From: Thermocladium sp049965935 | GTDB taxonomy: Archaea; Thermoproteota; Thermoprotei; Thermoproteales; Thermocladiaceae | DNA: 7,569 bases | Direction: 5' to 3' | Assembly (NCBI GenBank): GCA_049965935.1 | Contig: JBMFVP010000066.1 | Span: forward strand, 1-7,569 | In this document: piece by piece, positions 1 to 6,086 of the stretch | How positions within the stretch are numbered: the first letter of the stretch is position 1 | How the letters are laid out: each line of letters starts with the position of its first letter | Translations under genes and position numbers: made by a program | Notes under the pieces: model-generated | What the model was told of the DNA's origin: nothing | Databases searched by the model: none | What the model saw: the letters and a program-made list of their open reading frames with translations, nothing else

Positions 1-1
1 G

Positions 2-2494
2 AGAAACGAGTTCGAGGTGATCTCCACCACAAACCTGGACCTGGGCTCCATACTCAGCACGCAGGTAAAGCTGCCTCAATTCGCTGGAGGAGGGACTTAT
101 GACTTAATGCCCACGATATACCTAGAGATAGACATGTACTCCACGGGCATCATTAAATTAACGGGTCGCCTAACCATGACCACGAGCAACCTCCTCGAAT
201 CAAACGAGTCGGGGGATGAGGAGATAGACGTGGGGCCGGCCTCATTCACCATAGGCGTGACGGTGAGCGCCACGGGGAATATCCAGGTAAGCAATGGTAC
301 CGTGAATTGGGTGTCTGCAGATGCATTGCTCCAGGTCCGGGGAACAGCATCACTCACCATGCCTGTCGCGGGGTATTCATTTGATGTGCCGGACTACGGC
401 ACGATAGATATAGGCATAACGCTGACCATAAGCATAGCGCCAAGCACTGCGCTCGACTTAACGCTGGCCCCCACTAATGACCAGAGCCAGGAATTCCTCC
501 AGGGCCTGGACCTAATGATAACCCGGGTGAGGGGCATTATCGAGGTCCCCATGACTCTCGCCGCGAATGAGGGAATAGGAGTGGCGACCCTGACCGAGGG
601 TGGAAGCTTAATATTCACGATGAGCGTTGGCCCCGGCAGCCCCGCGTTAAAGGGCGCATCAGTGACGGGGGTGGTATTTGTTCAGTGGCAGGCGCTCCTC
701 TGGAGCGGCACTATTTGGAGCGAGGAGGGGGTCCTATATAGTTGGGGTCAAGCGGGGAACCCTGACCCGTCTCAGCCATCCCTAGTCACCAGGTACTACG
801 TGGGGCCCAACTATGATTCGATGCGTTGGGTTAATGGATCCTGGAGCGGGGCGGCAATAGTAGATATATACCCATACACTACCATAACCATCGCTGGAGG
901 AGCGGGGGGAACACTCATTCTCTACTCAAACGATAACTCGACGCTCCCGTTAAGGATGGGGCTACAGGTGAGTGGCTTATTCATGAATGAATCGAGGATC
1001 CTCACTACTACGCGGCCCCCGGCGGCTGGGGATGCATTGAGGCCCGCCGCGGCGATTATGGGGAATGGCTCCATCATGGCGGCTTGGCTCTACATGCCCT
1101 ATAATGAGGCGAACCTCCAAGGCCCATTTAACATAAGCTTCATAGGGGCCCAGTACGCGATGTACACGCCGGGAAGGGGGTGGGGGCCTCCCCATAACGT
1201 GACTAGCTCTGGGGTCGCGGGCTCCATAGTGGTCGAGGGTGGTTTCAATCCCTTAATCGCTGTCCTGGTCTCTAGGGGATTAATCCCAATAAATGCATCA
1301 ATACTGATATACTCGCCGCTTCATCGCGTTACCCATTATTTCCGGGCGGGCAATGTCGGTGAATTGGAGGCGCTGGCGGGGAGCGTATTATTATATAGAT
1401 TAATTAATGGAAGCATTGAGGCAATGAACATAAGCAGTGGGGCACATGTATCGCTGCCCATTAACTGCTCCGCGCCCATCATGGGTATGAGCGTGGCGAA
1501 CTCCAGTGACTTGCTTGCGGTTCTATGCTATAATGCGTGGGGCGATAGAATCATCGTGGTGAATGCATCAACGCTTGCCTTAACCTACGTGGGTAACCTA
1601 AGCAATAACGTGGAGGGAGCCACGGTTGATTATAGGCCGCCCTACATGGTTATCACGACATATAATTCCACTTGGCTGGGCACGTACCTTAATGGAACAT
1701 TGCTGCGCGGCCTCCATGCCATTAACGTCACCGCCATCGGGAATGCTGCGCTAGGGTCCTCGCTGCTTCTATACGCATTGAGCAGTAGTGGATCCATGGC
1801 TGAGCAGATCCGTAACCTAACTCTCCATATTATTCCCCTCACGCCTCCACCTCCGCCCAGGCTTCATGCCACCGTGATTAATGCCACGCTTCAATTAACG
1901 TGGAGGGAACAAGGCGCTGAGCAGTATGGGGTTCAGGCTTACCTAGTCTACATTAATGGAACGCTCATGGCCAACTCAAGCGCATCCACTATGAATTACT
2001 CAATGACTGTTAAGCCGGGCGATTACATGGCCTCTGTAGCCGCCGTGAACCGCTTCGGCGTCGGTGAACCCGCGATGATTAATGTTTCGCTGCAGCTCTA
2101 TAATATTAACTTCACCGTATCCGGCATCCCCCTAGGCACGCAGTGGGGAATTCATGTCAAGGGATCATCAATTATCGGCCCAATTAACATGACCCTAAAC
2201 TCCTCGCGGCAATCAATAATTATTCAATTGCCGAGGGGCAACTATACATACATCGCCACGCCGCCTCCAAGCTTTAAGCCCATCACCGGCTCCATAAGCG
2301 TCGTGAGGGGCTCAACGATCCTGCTCACGATTCAGATGAATAACATAACCACCACGACCCCAACGATTACATCCATCACGCCCATCTCGCCCAATCGAGG
2401 TAAACAGGATTATGGGGACGCAGCAATAATGGGGATCATTGCCATAATGATGATTATTATTCTCGCCATCATAATCAAGCATAGACGCAGGTAG
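2..2494 (+). CDS. Large C-terminally anchored surface glycoprotein with FN3-like and TGLP-type modules (5' partial)
   Basis: Extracellular surface protein, function unknown. The frame is open to the left edge; the first possible start is GTG at 17, but no signal peptide follows it, so the true N-terminus is probably outside the window. Numbering from that GTG: residues 1-230 are beta-rich with many Thr/Ser/Ile strands. Residues about 255-600 look propeller-like, with segments such as GNGSIMAAW and GRGWGPPHNVT resembling BNR/Asp-box blades (inference). PPPPPR at 610-615 opens a fibronectin type III-like domain to about 692. Residues 695-773 form the module with SGIPLGTQW and LPRGNYTY that recurs in the next gene. 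A Thr/Pro-rich stalk (777-793), a membrane helix (802-820) and a KHRRR tail end the protein. I count about 29 N-glycosylation sequons. Its only cysteines are 484 and 504. The last 2.4 kb is GC-rich (60% in a sampled 120 bases). No catalytic motif was seen; binding, S-layer association or adhesion are possibilities only. Confidence 0.85.
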   Translation, partial: RNEFEVISTTNLDLGSILSTQVKLPQFAGGGTYDLMPTIYLEIDMYSTGIIKLTGRLTMTTSNLLESNESGDEEIDVGPASFTIGVTVSATGNIQVSNGTVNWVSADALLQVRGTASLTMPVAGYSFDVPDYGTIDIGITLTISIAPSTALDLTLAPTNDQSQEFLQGLDLMITRVRGIIEVPMTLAANEGIGVATLTEGGSLIFTMSVGPGSPALKGASVTGVVFVQWQALLWSGTIWSEEGVLYSWGQAGNPDPSQPSLVTRYYVGPNYDSMRWVNGSWSGAAIVDIYPYTTITIAGGAGGTLILYSNDNSTLPLRMGLQVSGLFMNESRILTTTRPPAAGDALRPAAAIMGNGSIMAAWLYMPYNEANLQGPFNISFIGAQYAMYTPGRGWGPPHNVTSSGVAGSIVVEGGFNPLIAVLVSRGLIPINASILIYSPLHRVTHYFRAGNVGELEALAGSVLLYRLINGSIEAMNISSGAHVSLPINCSAPIMGMSVANSSDLLAVLCYNAWGDRIIVVNASTLALTYVGNLSNNVEGATVDYRPPYMVITTYNSTWLGTYLNGTLLRGLHAINVTAIGNAALGSSLLLYALSSSGSMAEQIRNLTLHIIPLTPPPPPRLHATVINATLQLTWREQGAEQYGVQAYLVYINGTLMANSSASTMNYSMTVKPGDYMASVAAVNRFGVGEPAMINVSLQLYNINFTVSGIPLGTQWGIHVKGSSIIGPINMTLNSSRQSIIIQLPRGNYTYIATPPPSFKPITGSISVVRGSTILLTIQMNNITTTTPTITSITPISPNRGKQDYGDAAIMGIIAIMMIIILAIIIKHRRR

Positions 2495-2548
2495 GGCCCT
2501 CTCACGTGAATTGGGGATCCCCTTGAGGTCTTCGTCGAGTCGGAGACG

Positions 2549-2586
2549 CTGGCCAGTTTTATTGGATATTTGCGTGTCCAATTTTT
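2549..2586 (+). terminator. Probable transcription terminator of the large surface protein gene
   Basis: About 55 bases after the stop codon lies the perfect palindrome CTGGCCAG (2549-2556) followed directly by TTTT. Next is the inverted repeat ATTGGA (2561-2566) and TCCAAT (2577-2582), whose right arm runs into TTTTT (2582-2586). Two T-tracts this close downstream of a gene fit archaeal intrinsic termination, which depends mainly on U-runs. A further palindrome, GGGGATCCCC, sits at 2513-2522. Confidence 0.55.
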
Positions 2587-2942
2587 GGTAACGCATATAT
2601 AAATATTACTGAATAAACCCAACCATCCACTATAACGATATTTTCACGATATTACTATTTAATGATTAAAATGATGCATTCATTTTTGTTTATGTAGTTG
2701 GCCCTATATTCTAAATGATTGTGGGTTTGGGTTGCTTTGGTTATGGGTAAGCTATATATTGAGTTGCATGGTTTTATTGCCCTGTATGGGGTTTGTAGTT
2801 ACTGCTTATTGACTTTAGGCTAGGCTTTTCTTGAATTCATTGATTGGCCTCGGCATTTTTGATTAATTGTTTCCTGTGCAATTATTGATTGGAGGTAAGT
2901 CATAGTTGCCAGCGTTGTCCATTTACGTTCAATTAGTAATGA
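2587..2942. other. Gene-free gap with a G+T-rich stretch
   Basis: No convincing gene is found on either strand. The left part (2590-2690) is AT-rich and holds a good TATA-like string, TATATAAATA (2596-2605), but no start codon lies about 26 bases downstream. Bases 2701-2820 are strongly biased on the plus strand (by hand count A 21, C 14, G 33, T 52). One plus-strand frame stays open for about 33 codons (2720-2822) and reads as hydrophobic residues with no ATG at its beginning. It could be a decayed gene, an uncharacterised RNA, or neutral spacer. Confidence 0.4.
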
Positions 2943-2950
2943 TTTAAATA
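2943..2950 (+). promoter_or_regulatory. TATA box of the YVTN propeller gene (leaderless promoter)
   Basis: TTTAAATA is centred 26.5 bases before the ATG at 2973. Archaeal transcription normally starts about 25-27 bases downstream of the TATA centre, so the transcript should begin at or next to the start codon. No Shine-Dalgarno sequence is visible, which agrees with a leaderless mRNA. Confidence 0.75.
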
Positions 2951-2972
2951 ACGCCCACTCCCCGCTCAACAC

Positions 2973-4289
2973 ATGAGGAAACCAGTAATAGCGCTAATCA
3001 TACTAGCGGTTGCGACTATAATTAATGCGGCTCCCGTGACCATGATAGGCATGATGCCGGGAAGCCCTGGCCCCATGTCGGGAGCATATGATGAGCATAA
3101 TGGCTTGACTTATATATCGATCACGAACAATAACGTGGTTCTCGCGGTAAATGGCTCCAGGGTGATTGCTACAATCAGTGTTTCGCCGGGCCCCTCAACC
3201 CCATTAATTGCGCCGAGTGGGTTAATTTATGTCCCCAACACTGAGTGGGGCACAGTCACCATAATTAACGGTACCCACGTGGTGAAGTTGGTGCAGGCGG
3301 GGGATGACCCGCAGCAGCCAGTGCTTGATCCAATTAATGGGTACATATATGTGGCTAACCATTATGGAAACACGATCACGATAATTAGGGGAACGCAATT
3401 AATAGGGGCAATCACTGTGGGAAGTAACCCGCTTCCTCCAGCCATTGGCTTGAATGGTTACGCCTACATACCGAATTACTATGGGGACTCGGTAACGATA
3501 ATTAATGGGGTAAACATAATCGCCACGGTGCCCGTTGGGAGGAACCCCGTGACTCCCCTCTATAATTCAATTAATAGATTAATATACGTGCCAAATAATG
3601 GCGGCGACACAATATCGATAATAAATGGAACCGAGGCGATCGCGAATATAACTGTTGGATCCAATCCATTGACTCCAACCATGGATCCACTAACGGGCCT
3701 GGTGTATGTAGCATCGTCGTCGGGCCTGTATATAATAAATGGAACAAGGGTGATCGCCAAGATAGGGATTGGAAACGCTACGGCGGCGCCCACCTATGAC
3801 CCAAGGAATGGATTCATCTACGTCCCAACCAGTAGGGGACTCATTATAATTAGCGGCACCGCGGTGCTGAGCAACTTAACGTTGGCCACGTCCTCACAAC
3901 CCATTCGGGGCGCCCTTAATTATCTCTATGTGCCTCTGGATAATGGATCCATAGCCATAATCTCAGTGCCACGCTACTCCTACCTAACAATCAAGGAAAC
4001 GGGTCTACCCCTTGGCCATGCATGGAGCCTAGCCATAAATGGCACTAACAACGTCATTAATGCCCCCGTCACCATGATTAGGCTGCCGCCTGGCGCATAT
4101 GAATACACGGCAACAGCAAGCGGCTTCACCGCATCAAATGGATCCGGCACGCTCACCATGATGGGGAATTACACCATTCAAATCACGTTCGCACCACAAG
4201 GTAACTCAACCATACTAATGGTAGCCGTGGCTGCATTAATAGTAATTCTAATAATTATAGTGGCTCTACTACTCATGAGGAGGAAATAA
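2973..4289 (+). CDS. Secreted, C-terminally anchored YVTN-type seven-bladed beta-propeller surface protein
   Basis: Complete 438-residue surface protein. The ATG is supported by the leaderless promoter and by a signal peptide (MRKP, hydrophobic 5-18, likely cleavage near INAA/PV at 20-21). Residues 34-331 contain about seven repeats of 35-42 residues with the pattern hydrophobic-Y-V-P/A-N...G-x-T/V-x-I-I-N-G-T...V-G-x-N-P. This is the YVTN/YncE-like propeller signature; blades at about 77, 116, 157 and 195 are the best conserved, and the last is short. Residues 334-406 are a module with TGLPLGHAW and LPPGAYEYTAT, homologous to 695-773 of the upstream protein. A membrane helix spans 413-434 and an MRRK tail follows. 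There are no cysteines and about 12 N-glycosylation sequons. Propellers of this type usually bind partners or ligands rather than catalyse. The actual ligand is unknown. It is transcribed separately from the upstream gene. Confidence 0.9.
   Translation: MRKPVIALIILAVATIINAAPVTMIGMMPGSPGPMSGAYDEHNGLTYISITNNNVVLAVNGSRVIATISVSPGPSTPLIAPSGLIYVPNTEWGTVTIINGTHVVKLVQAGDDPQQPVLDPINGYIYVANHYGNTITIIRGTQLIGAITVGSNPLPPAIGLNGYAYIPNYYGDSVTIINGVNIIATVPVGRNPVTPLYNSINRLIYVPNNGGDTISIINGTEAIANITVGSNPLTPTMDPLTGLVYVASSSGLYIINGTRVIAKIGIGNATAAPTYDPRNGFIYVPTSRGLIIISGTAVLSNLTLATSSQPIRGALNYLYVPLDNGSIAIISVPRYSYLTIKETGLPLGHAWSLAINGTNNVINAPVTMIRLPPGAYEYTATASGFTASNGSGTLTMMGNYTIQITFAPQGNSTILMVAVAALIVILIIIVALLLMRRK
3072..3965 (+). 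repeat. Tandem propeller-blade repeats within the coding sequence
   Basis: Blades recur about every 105-125 bases. The strand coding for x-I-I-N-G is also similar at DNA level: ACCATAATTAACGG at 3259-3272, ACGATAATTAGGGG at 3378-3391 and ACGATAATTAATGG at 3495-3508. This is amplification within a gene, not a mobile or intergenic repeat. Confidence 0.7.
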
Positions 4290-4359
4290 GCAGAGAATAA
4301 GCCAGCAAAATTCACTAATGATTTATTCAGCTTCACATGCTCTATATTGTAAGGCCTGA

Positions 4360-4379
4360 TCCTGTTCATTGATACAGGA
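4360..4379. other. Hairpin downstream of the propeller gene
   Basis: TCCTGT (4360-4365) pairs perfectly with ACAGGA (4374-4379) around an eight-base loop. It lies 70 bases after the propeller stop codon. No long T-tract follows directly, so a role in termination or 3' end processing is only possible. Confidence 0.3.
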
Positions 4380-4522
4380 ATGAACCTTAATCATTTTAAT
4401 ACCCATGCAGCTTAGACGAATACTAGATACCCCTCTCTCCTTGATTGGTGGTCCCATCGATAATTAATCACAGGTTCCACCTAATTAATTTCAAATCTTT
4501 ATTAGCATTCGTTGAGTCCCTA

Positions 4523-4566
4523 CTCGCTGGCGAGGAGCCTCATTGATGGTGAATGAGTTGATTTTT
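4523..4566 (+). terminator. Two successive stem-loops followed by a T-tract
   Basis: CTCGC/GCGAG (4523-4527 and 4530-4534, tight turn) is followed by CTCATT/AATGAG (4539-4544 and 4552-4557, seven-base loop) and then TTGATTTTTAG. On the plus strand this resembles an intrinsic terminator. It is about 235 bases beyond the propeller gene, so it may act as a late terminator, protect against convergent transcription, or end an unannotated small RNA. The minus-strand reading has no T-run. Confidence 0.3.
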
Positions 4567-4607
4567 AGTATTATAATTCATTAATATGAGCGAAAGCTTC
4601 AATGCGG

Positions 4608-5567
4608 TTAATGCGTGATGAACTTGCTTAGTTCCGTGTCGCTGAGGTACATTTTCCTATATAGGGCTATTGGGTAGTCCGCATGTATTAATTTATCGTG
4701 TTTAACGTTGTTGTTCTGAGTAAGCACTATTCTGCGGTCCTGGTGGAGCACGTATATATTGAACGGCATCAATAATTTGATCAATGCCTTATCAATGATC
4801 TTCACCTTGGTGGCATCCATGTATAGGCGTATGTATATTTTCGTGCTGCTTGAATCGATGGGTGCAAAGAAGGCTATTATCCTCATGTTATGCGATATGT
4901 AATTCTCCCAAATGTTTGGGTAAATGAACCATAAGTAATTCCTCAACTTGCCTGCATCTATTTGATTACTCCTAAGGGGTTTCTGGCCCTTATCCACTTC
5001 ATTAAATGGATAAACGATGAATGAGTATTCATCAATGATTTTAACTAATGGTCCATTCACAAGCGTCCTGCCTCCCCTGCCTATAGTGTTATAATGCACG
5101 AAAGGCAAGTGAAAAACATCTAACTGATTCTCAATAGCCCTAGGCAGAGACACGTTCCATATTTCACCATACTCGGAGTATACGGTTAATCCCTTCATAT
5201 CGCTAAAGAACCTCGGCGAATCGCTTGGGTTGCGGTTACCGTACCAAATCCAAATAATGCCATAATCCTCATGAACCGGGATGGGGGATGCCTTCAAGTA
5301 CTTAGGCATTTCCGACACACTGCCCAGCGCCGGTATCTTAACCACGCTCCCCGAACCACTAAACTCAAAGCCGTGATATGGACACTGGATATTATTGCCC
5401 ACTACTTTACCTAGGGATAATTTGGCACGCCTATGAGGGCAATCATCAAGCAACGCATTAATTCTACCCGCTTCATCCCGCCAAAACACTAAGTCAAGGC
5501 CAAGCCTCCTAACGCCAAGGGATTCACCCCTTTTTAATTCACTTGATGAGAGAACCGCAAGCCACAT
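4608..5567 (-). CDS. Rieske [2Fe-2S] non-heme iron oxygenase
   Basis: Oxygenase alpha subunit of the Rieske family (VanA/phthalate oxygenase/PaO-like in layout), expected to use O2 and electrons from a separate reductase or ferredoxin to hydroxylate or demethylate an organic substrate in the cytoplasm. Numbering from the ATG at 5567 (319 residues): Rieske cluster CPHR...CPYHGF with ligands C43, H45, C62 and H65. The catalytic iron site is E-N-Q-L-D-V-F-H-L-P-F-V-H with bridging D150 and ligands H153 and H158, and D277 in HQDRRIVLTQ is the likely third ligand. All metal residues are present, so it should be active. The frame continues to a GTG at 5630, adding 21 residues. I prefer 5567 because related proteins usually begin near this M-W-L-A-V-L-S-S-S-E-L strand and a TATA box lies 24.5 bases ahead of it. 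No reductase or pathway gene is nearby, so the substrate is unknown. Confidence 0.93.
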   Translation of the reverse strand: MWLAVLSSSELKRGESLGVRRLGLDLVFWRDEAGRINALLDDCPHRRAKLSLGKVVGNNIQCPYHGFEFSGSGSVVKIPALGSVSEMPKYLKASPIPVHEDYGIIWIWYGNRNPSDSPRFFSDMKGLTVYSEYGEIWNVSLPRAIENQLDVFHLPFVHYNTIGRGGRTLVNGPLVKIIDEYSFIVYPFNEVDKGQKPLRSNQIDAGKLRNYLWFIYPNIWENYISHNMRIIAFFAPIDSSSTKIYIRLYMDATKVKIIDKALIKLLMPFNIYVLHQDRRIVLTQNNNVKHDKLIHADYPIALYRKMYLSDTELSKFITH

Positions 5568-5587
5568 GAAGCCAGCTAATTTCAATA

Positions 5588-5595
5588 TATATAAA
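5588..5595 (-). promoter_or_regulatory. TATA box supporting the Rieske start at 5567
   Basis: On the minus strand TTTATATA, within TTTTTATATATATTG, is centred 24.5 bases before the ATG at 5567. That is the spacing for a leaderless transcript. If the longer GTG start at 5630 is used instead, this string is simply part of the coding sequence. Confidence 0.5.
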
Positions 5596-5658
5596 AACAT
5601 TCGCGCCACAGCTCTCATACTTCTTATCACATTTTCTAAATGGAGTGGCCCTTGCTTC

Positions 5659-5667
5659 TTTTATAAA
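5659..5667 (-). promoter_or_regulatory. Alternative upstream TATA box for the Rieske gene
   Basis: The minus strand reads TTTATAAAA, centred near 5663. A transcript would begin near 5637-5639, giving a short leader ahead of GTG 5630 or ATG 5618. Neither start has a Shine-Dalgarno sequence. It competes with the box at 5588-5595; both could be used. Confidence 0.4.
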
Positions 5668-5703
5668 TAGAAAGAATTTTATCCTTAATTGCTTATCGCT
5701 TGG

Positions 5704-5952
5704 TTAACTGAGATAAGATTTAATTGTTTGCATCACGTCGCGTTTATATCTTAATCCCTTAGTATCGCAATTGACCTCAACGAATGCAGCAGGCAAACCA
5801 GCATGAGTTATAAATGTCCTCTTATCTGGATTTGATGAGAAATTGCGTCCTTCCTTTGCCATTAAATCTGATAAAGGAACATTTTCATTTGTGCACCCTA
5901 GAAGAGCACTTATATCATTAATTTCGTTTTGAATGATCACATTTAGAGCCAA
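5704..5952 (-). CDS. Small AT-rich unrecognised ORF, possibly decayed or acquired
   Basis: I do not recognise this protein. The frame encodes about 82 residues from a TTG at 5952, and is open back to a stop at 5995-5997, adding 14 residues without a normal start. The next in-frame ATG is residue 31, leaving only 52 residues. Its sequence looks protein-like, with mixed polar and hydrophobic residues, GLPAAFVEV and a C-terminal amphipathic segment ending IKSYLS. It has no membrane helix, signal peptide or recognised motif, and two cysteines (residues 20 and 62). GC over 5701-5940 is 36% by hand count, well below the surface genes. It lies between genes of the same strand and a TATA-like box precedes it. 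It could be a small cytoplasmic protein, or the C-terminal remnant of a broken gene or acquired DNA. Confidence 0.45.
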   Translation of the reverse strand: MALNVIIQNEINDISALLGCTNENVPLSDLMAKEGRNFSSNPDKRTFITHAGLPAAFVEVNCDTKGLRYKRDVMQTIKSYLS

Positions 5953-5992
5953 GTTATTCTGGTAAATCTTAGCTTGTTCCCTTAGCTTATCT

Positions 5993-6000
5993 ATTTATAA
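5993..6000 (-). promoter_or_regulatory. TATA-like box ahead of the small AT-rich ORF
   Basis: TTATAAAT on the minus strand would place transcription start near 5970-5972, inside the open frame and about 19 bases before the TTG at 5952. No ATG or GTG lies at that point. The surrounding sequence is AT-rich, so chance occurrence is a real possibility. Confidence 0.3.
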
Positions 6001-6069
6001 TAATCTTCTAAGAGATTGTCAAGTCAATAAACGATTCAACTGCTTTGCTAGCAAACGTATTCTTAATAC

Positions 6070-6086
6070 TAAAATTAATGATTTTA
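6070..6086 (-). terminator. Weak AT-only hairpin at the end of the secreted protein gene
   Basis: TAAAAT (6070-6075) and ATTTTA (6081-6086) form an inverted repeat around five bases, overlapping the stop codon at 6084-6086. The stem is pure A/T and the following minus-strand T-tract is short, so a terminator role is doubtful. Confidence 0.2.

Larger units (their letters stand above)
4290..4607. other. Convergent intergenic region with small hairpins, no gene seen
   Basis: This lies between the end of the propeller gene and the end of the oppositely oriented Rieske gene. ORFs starting with ATG are at most about 12 codons on the plus strand. An antisense frame entering from the propeller gene is not credible. 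The visible structure is a set of three inverted repeats listed separately (4360-4379, 4523-4534, 4539-4557). No tRNA-like T-loop or CRISPR-like spacing was found. Confidence 0.5.

Noticed and set aside
97..1842. Several minus-strand open frames of 66-87 codons inside the large surface protein gene
   Set aside because: They lie fully opposite a long GC-rich gene with clear domains, have no promoter, and read as low-quality protein. They are antisense shadows.
2312..2622. Two overlapping minus-strand open frames across the 3' end of the first gene
   Set aside because: Most of their length is the complement of the stalk and membrane-helix codons and of the probable terminator. No start signal or recognisable motif supports them.
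2973..4289. Alcohol dehydrogenase (PQQ-type) or other enzyme identity for the propeller
   Set aside because: The blades carry the YVTN-type pattern and lack the W-docking motifs and cofactor residues of quinoprotein dehydrogenases.
4178..4369. Minus-strand open frame extending past the end of the propeller gene
   Set aside because: Its hydrophobic part is the complement of the membrane-helix codons, and only about 80 bases lie outside the gene.
4615..4645. GTGATGA followed by CTGA, resembling C and D' boxes of an archaeal C/D guide RNA
   Set aside because: It lies inside the 3' coding end of the Rieske gene on the opposite strand, and no second C'/D pair occurs at the needed spacing.
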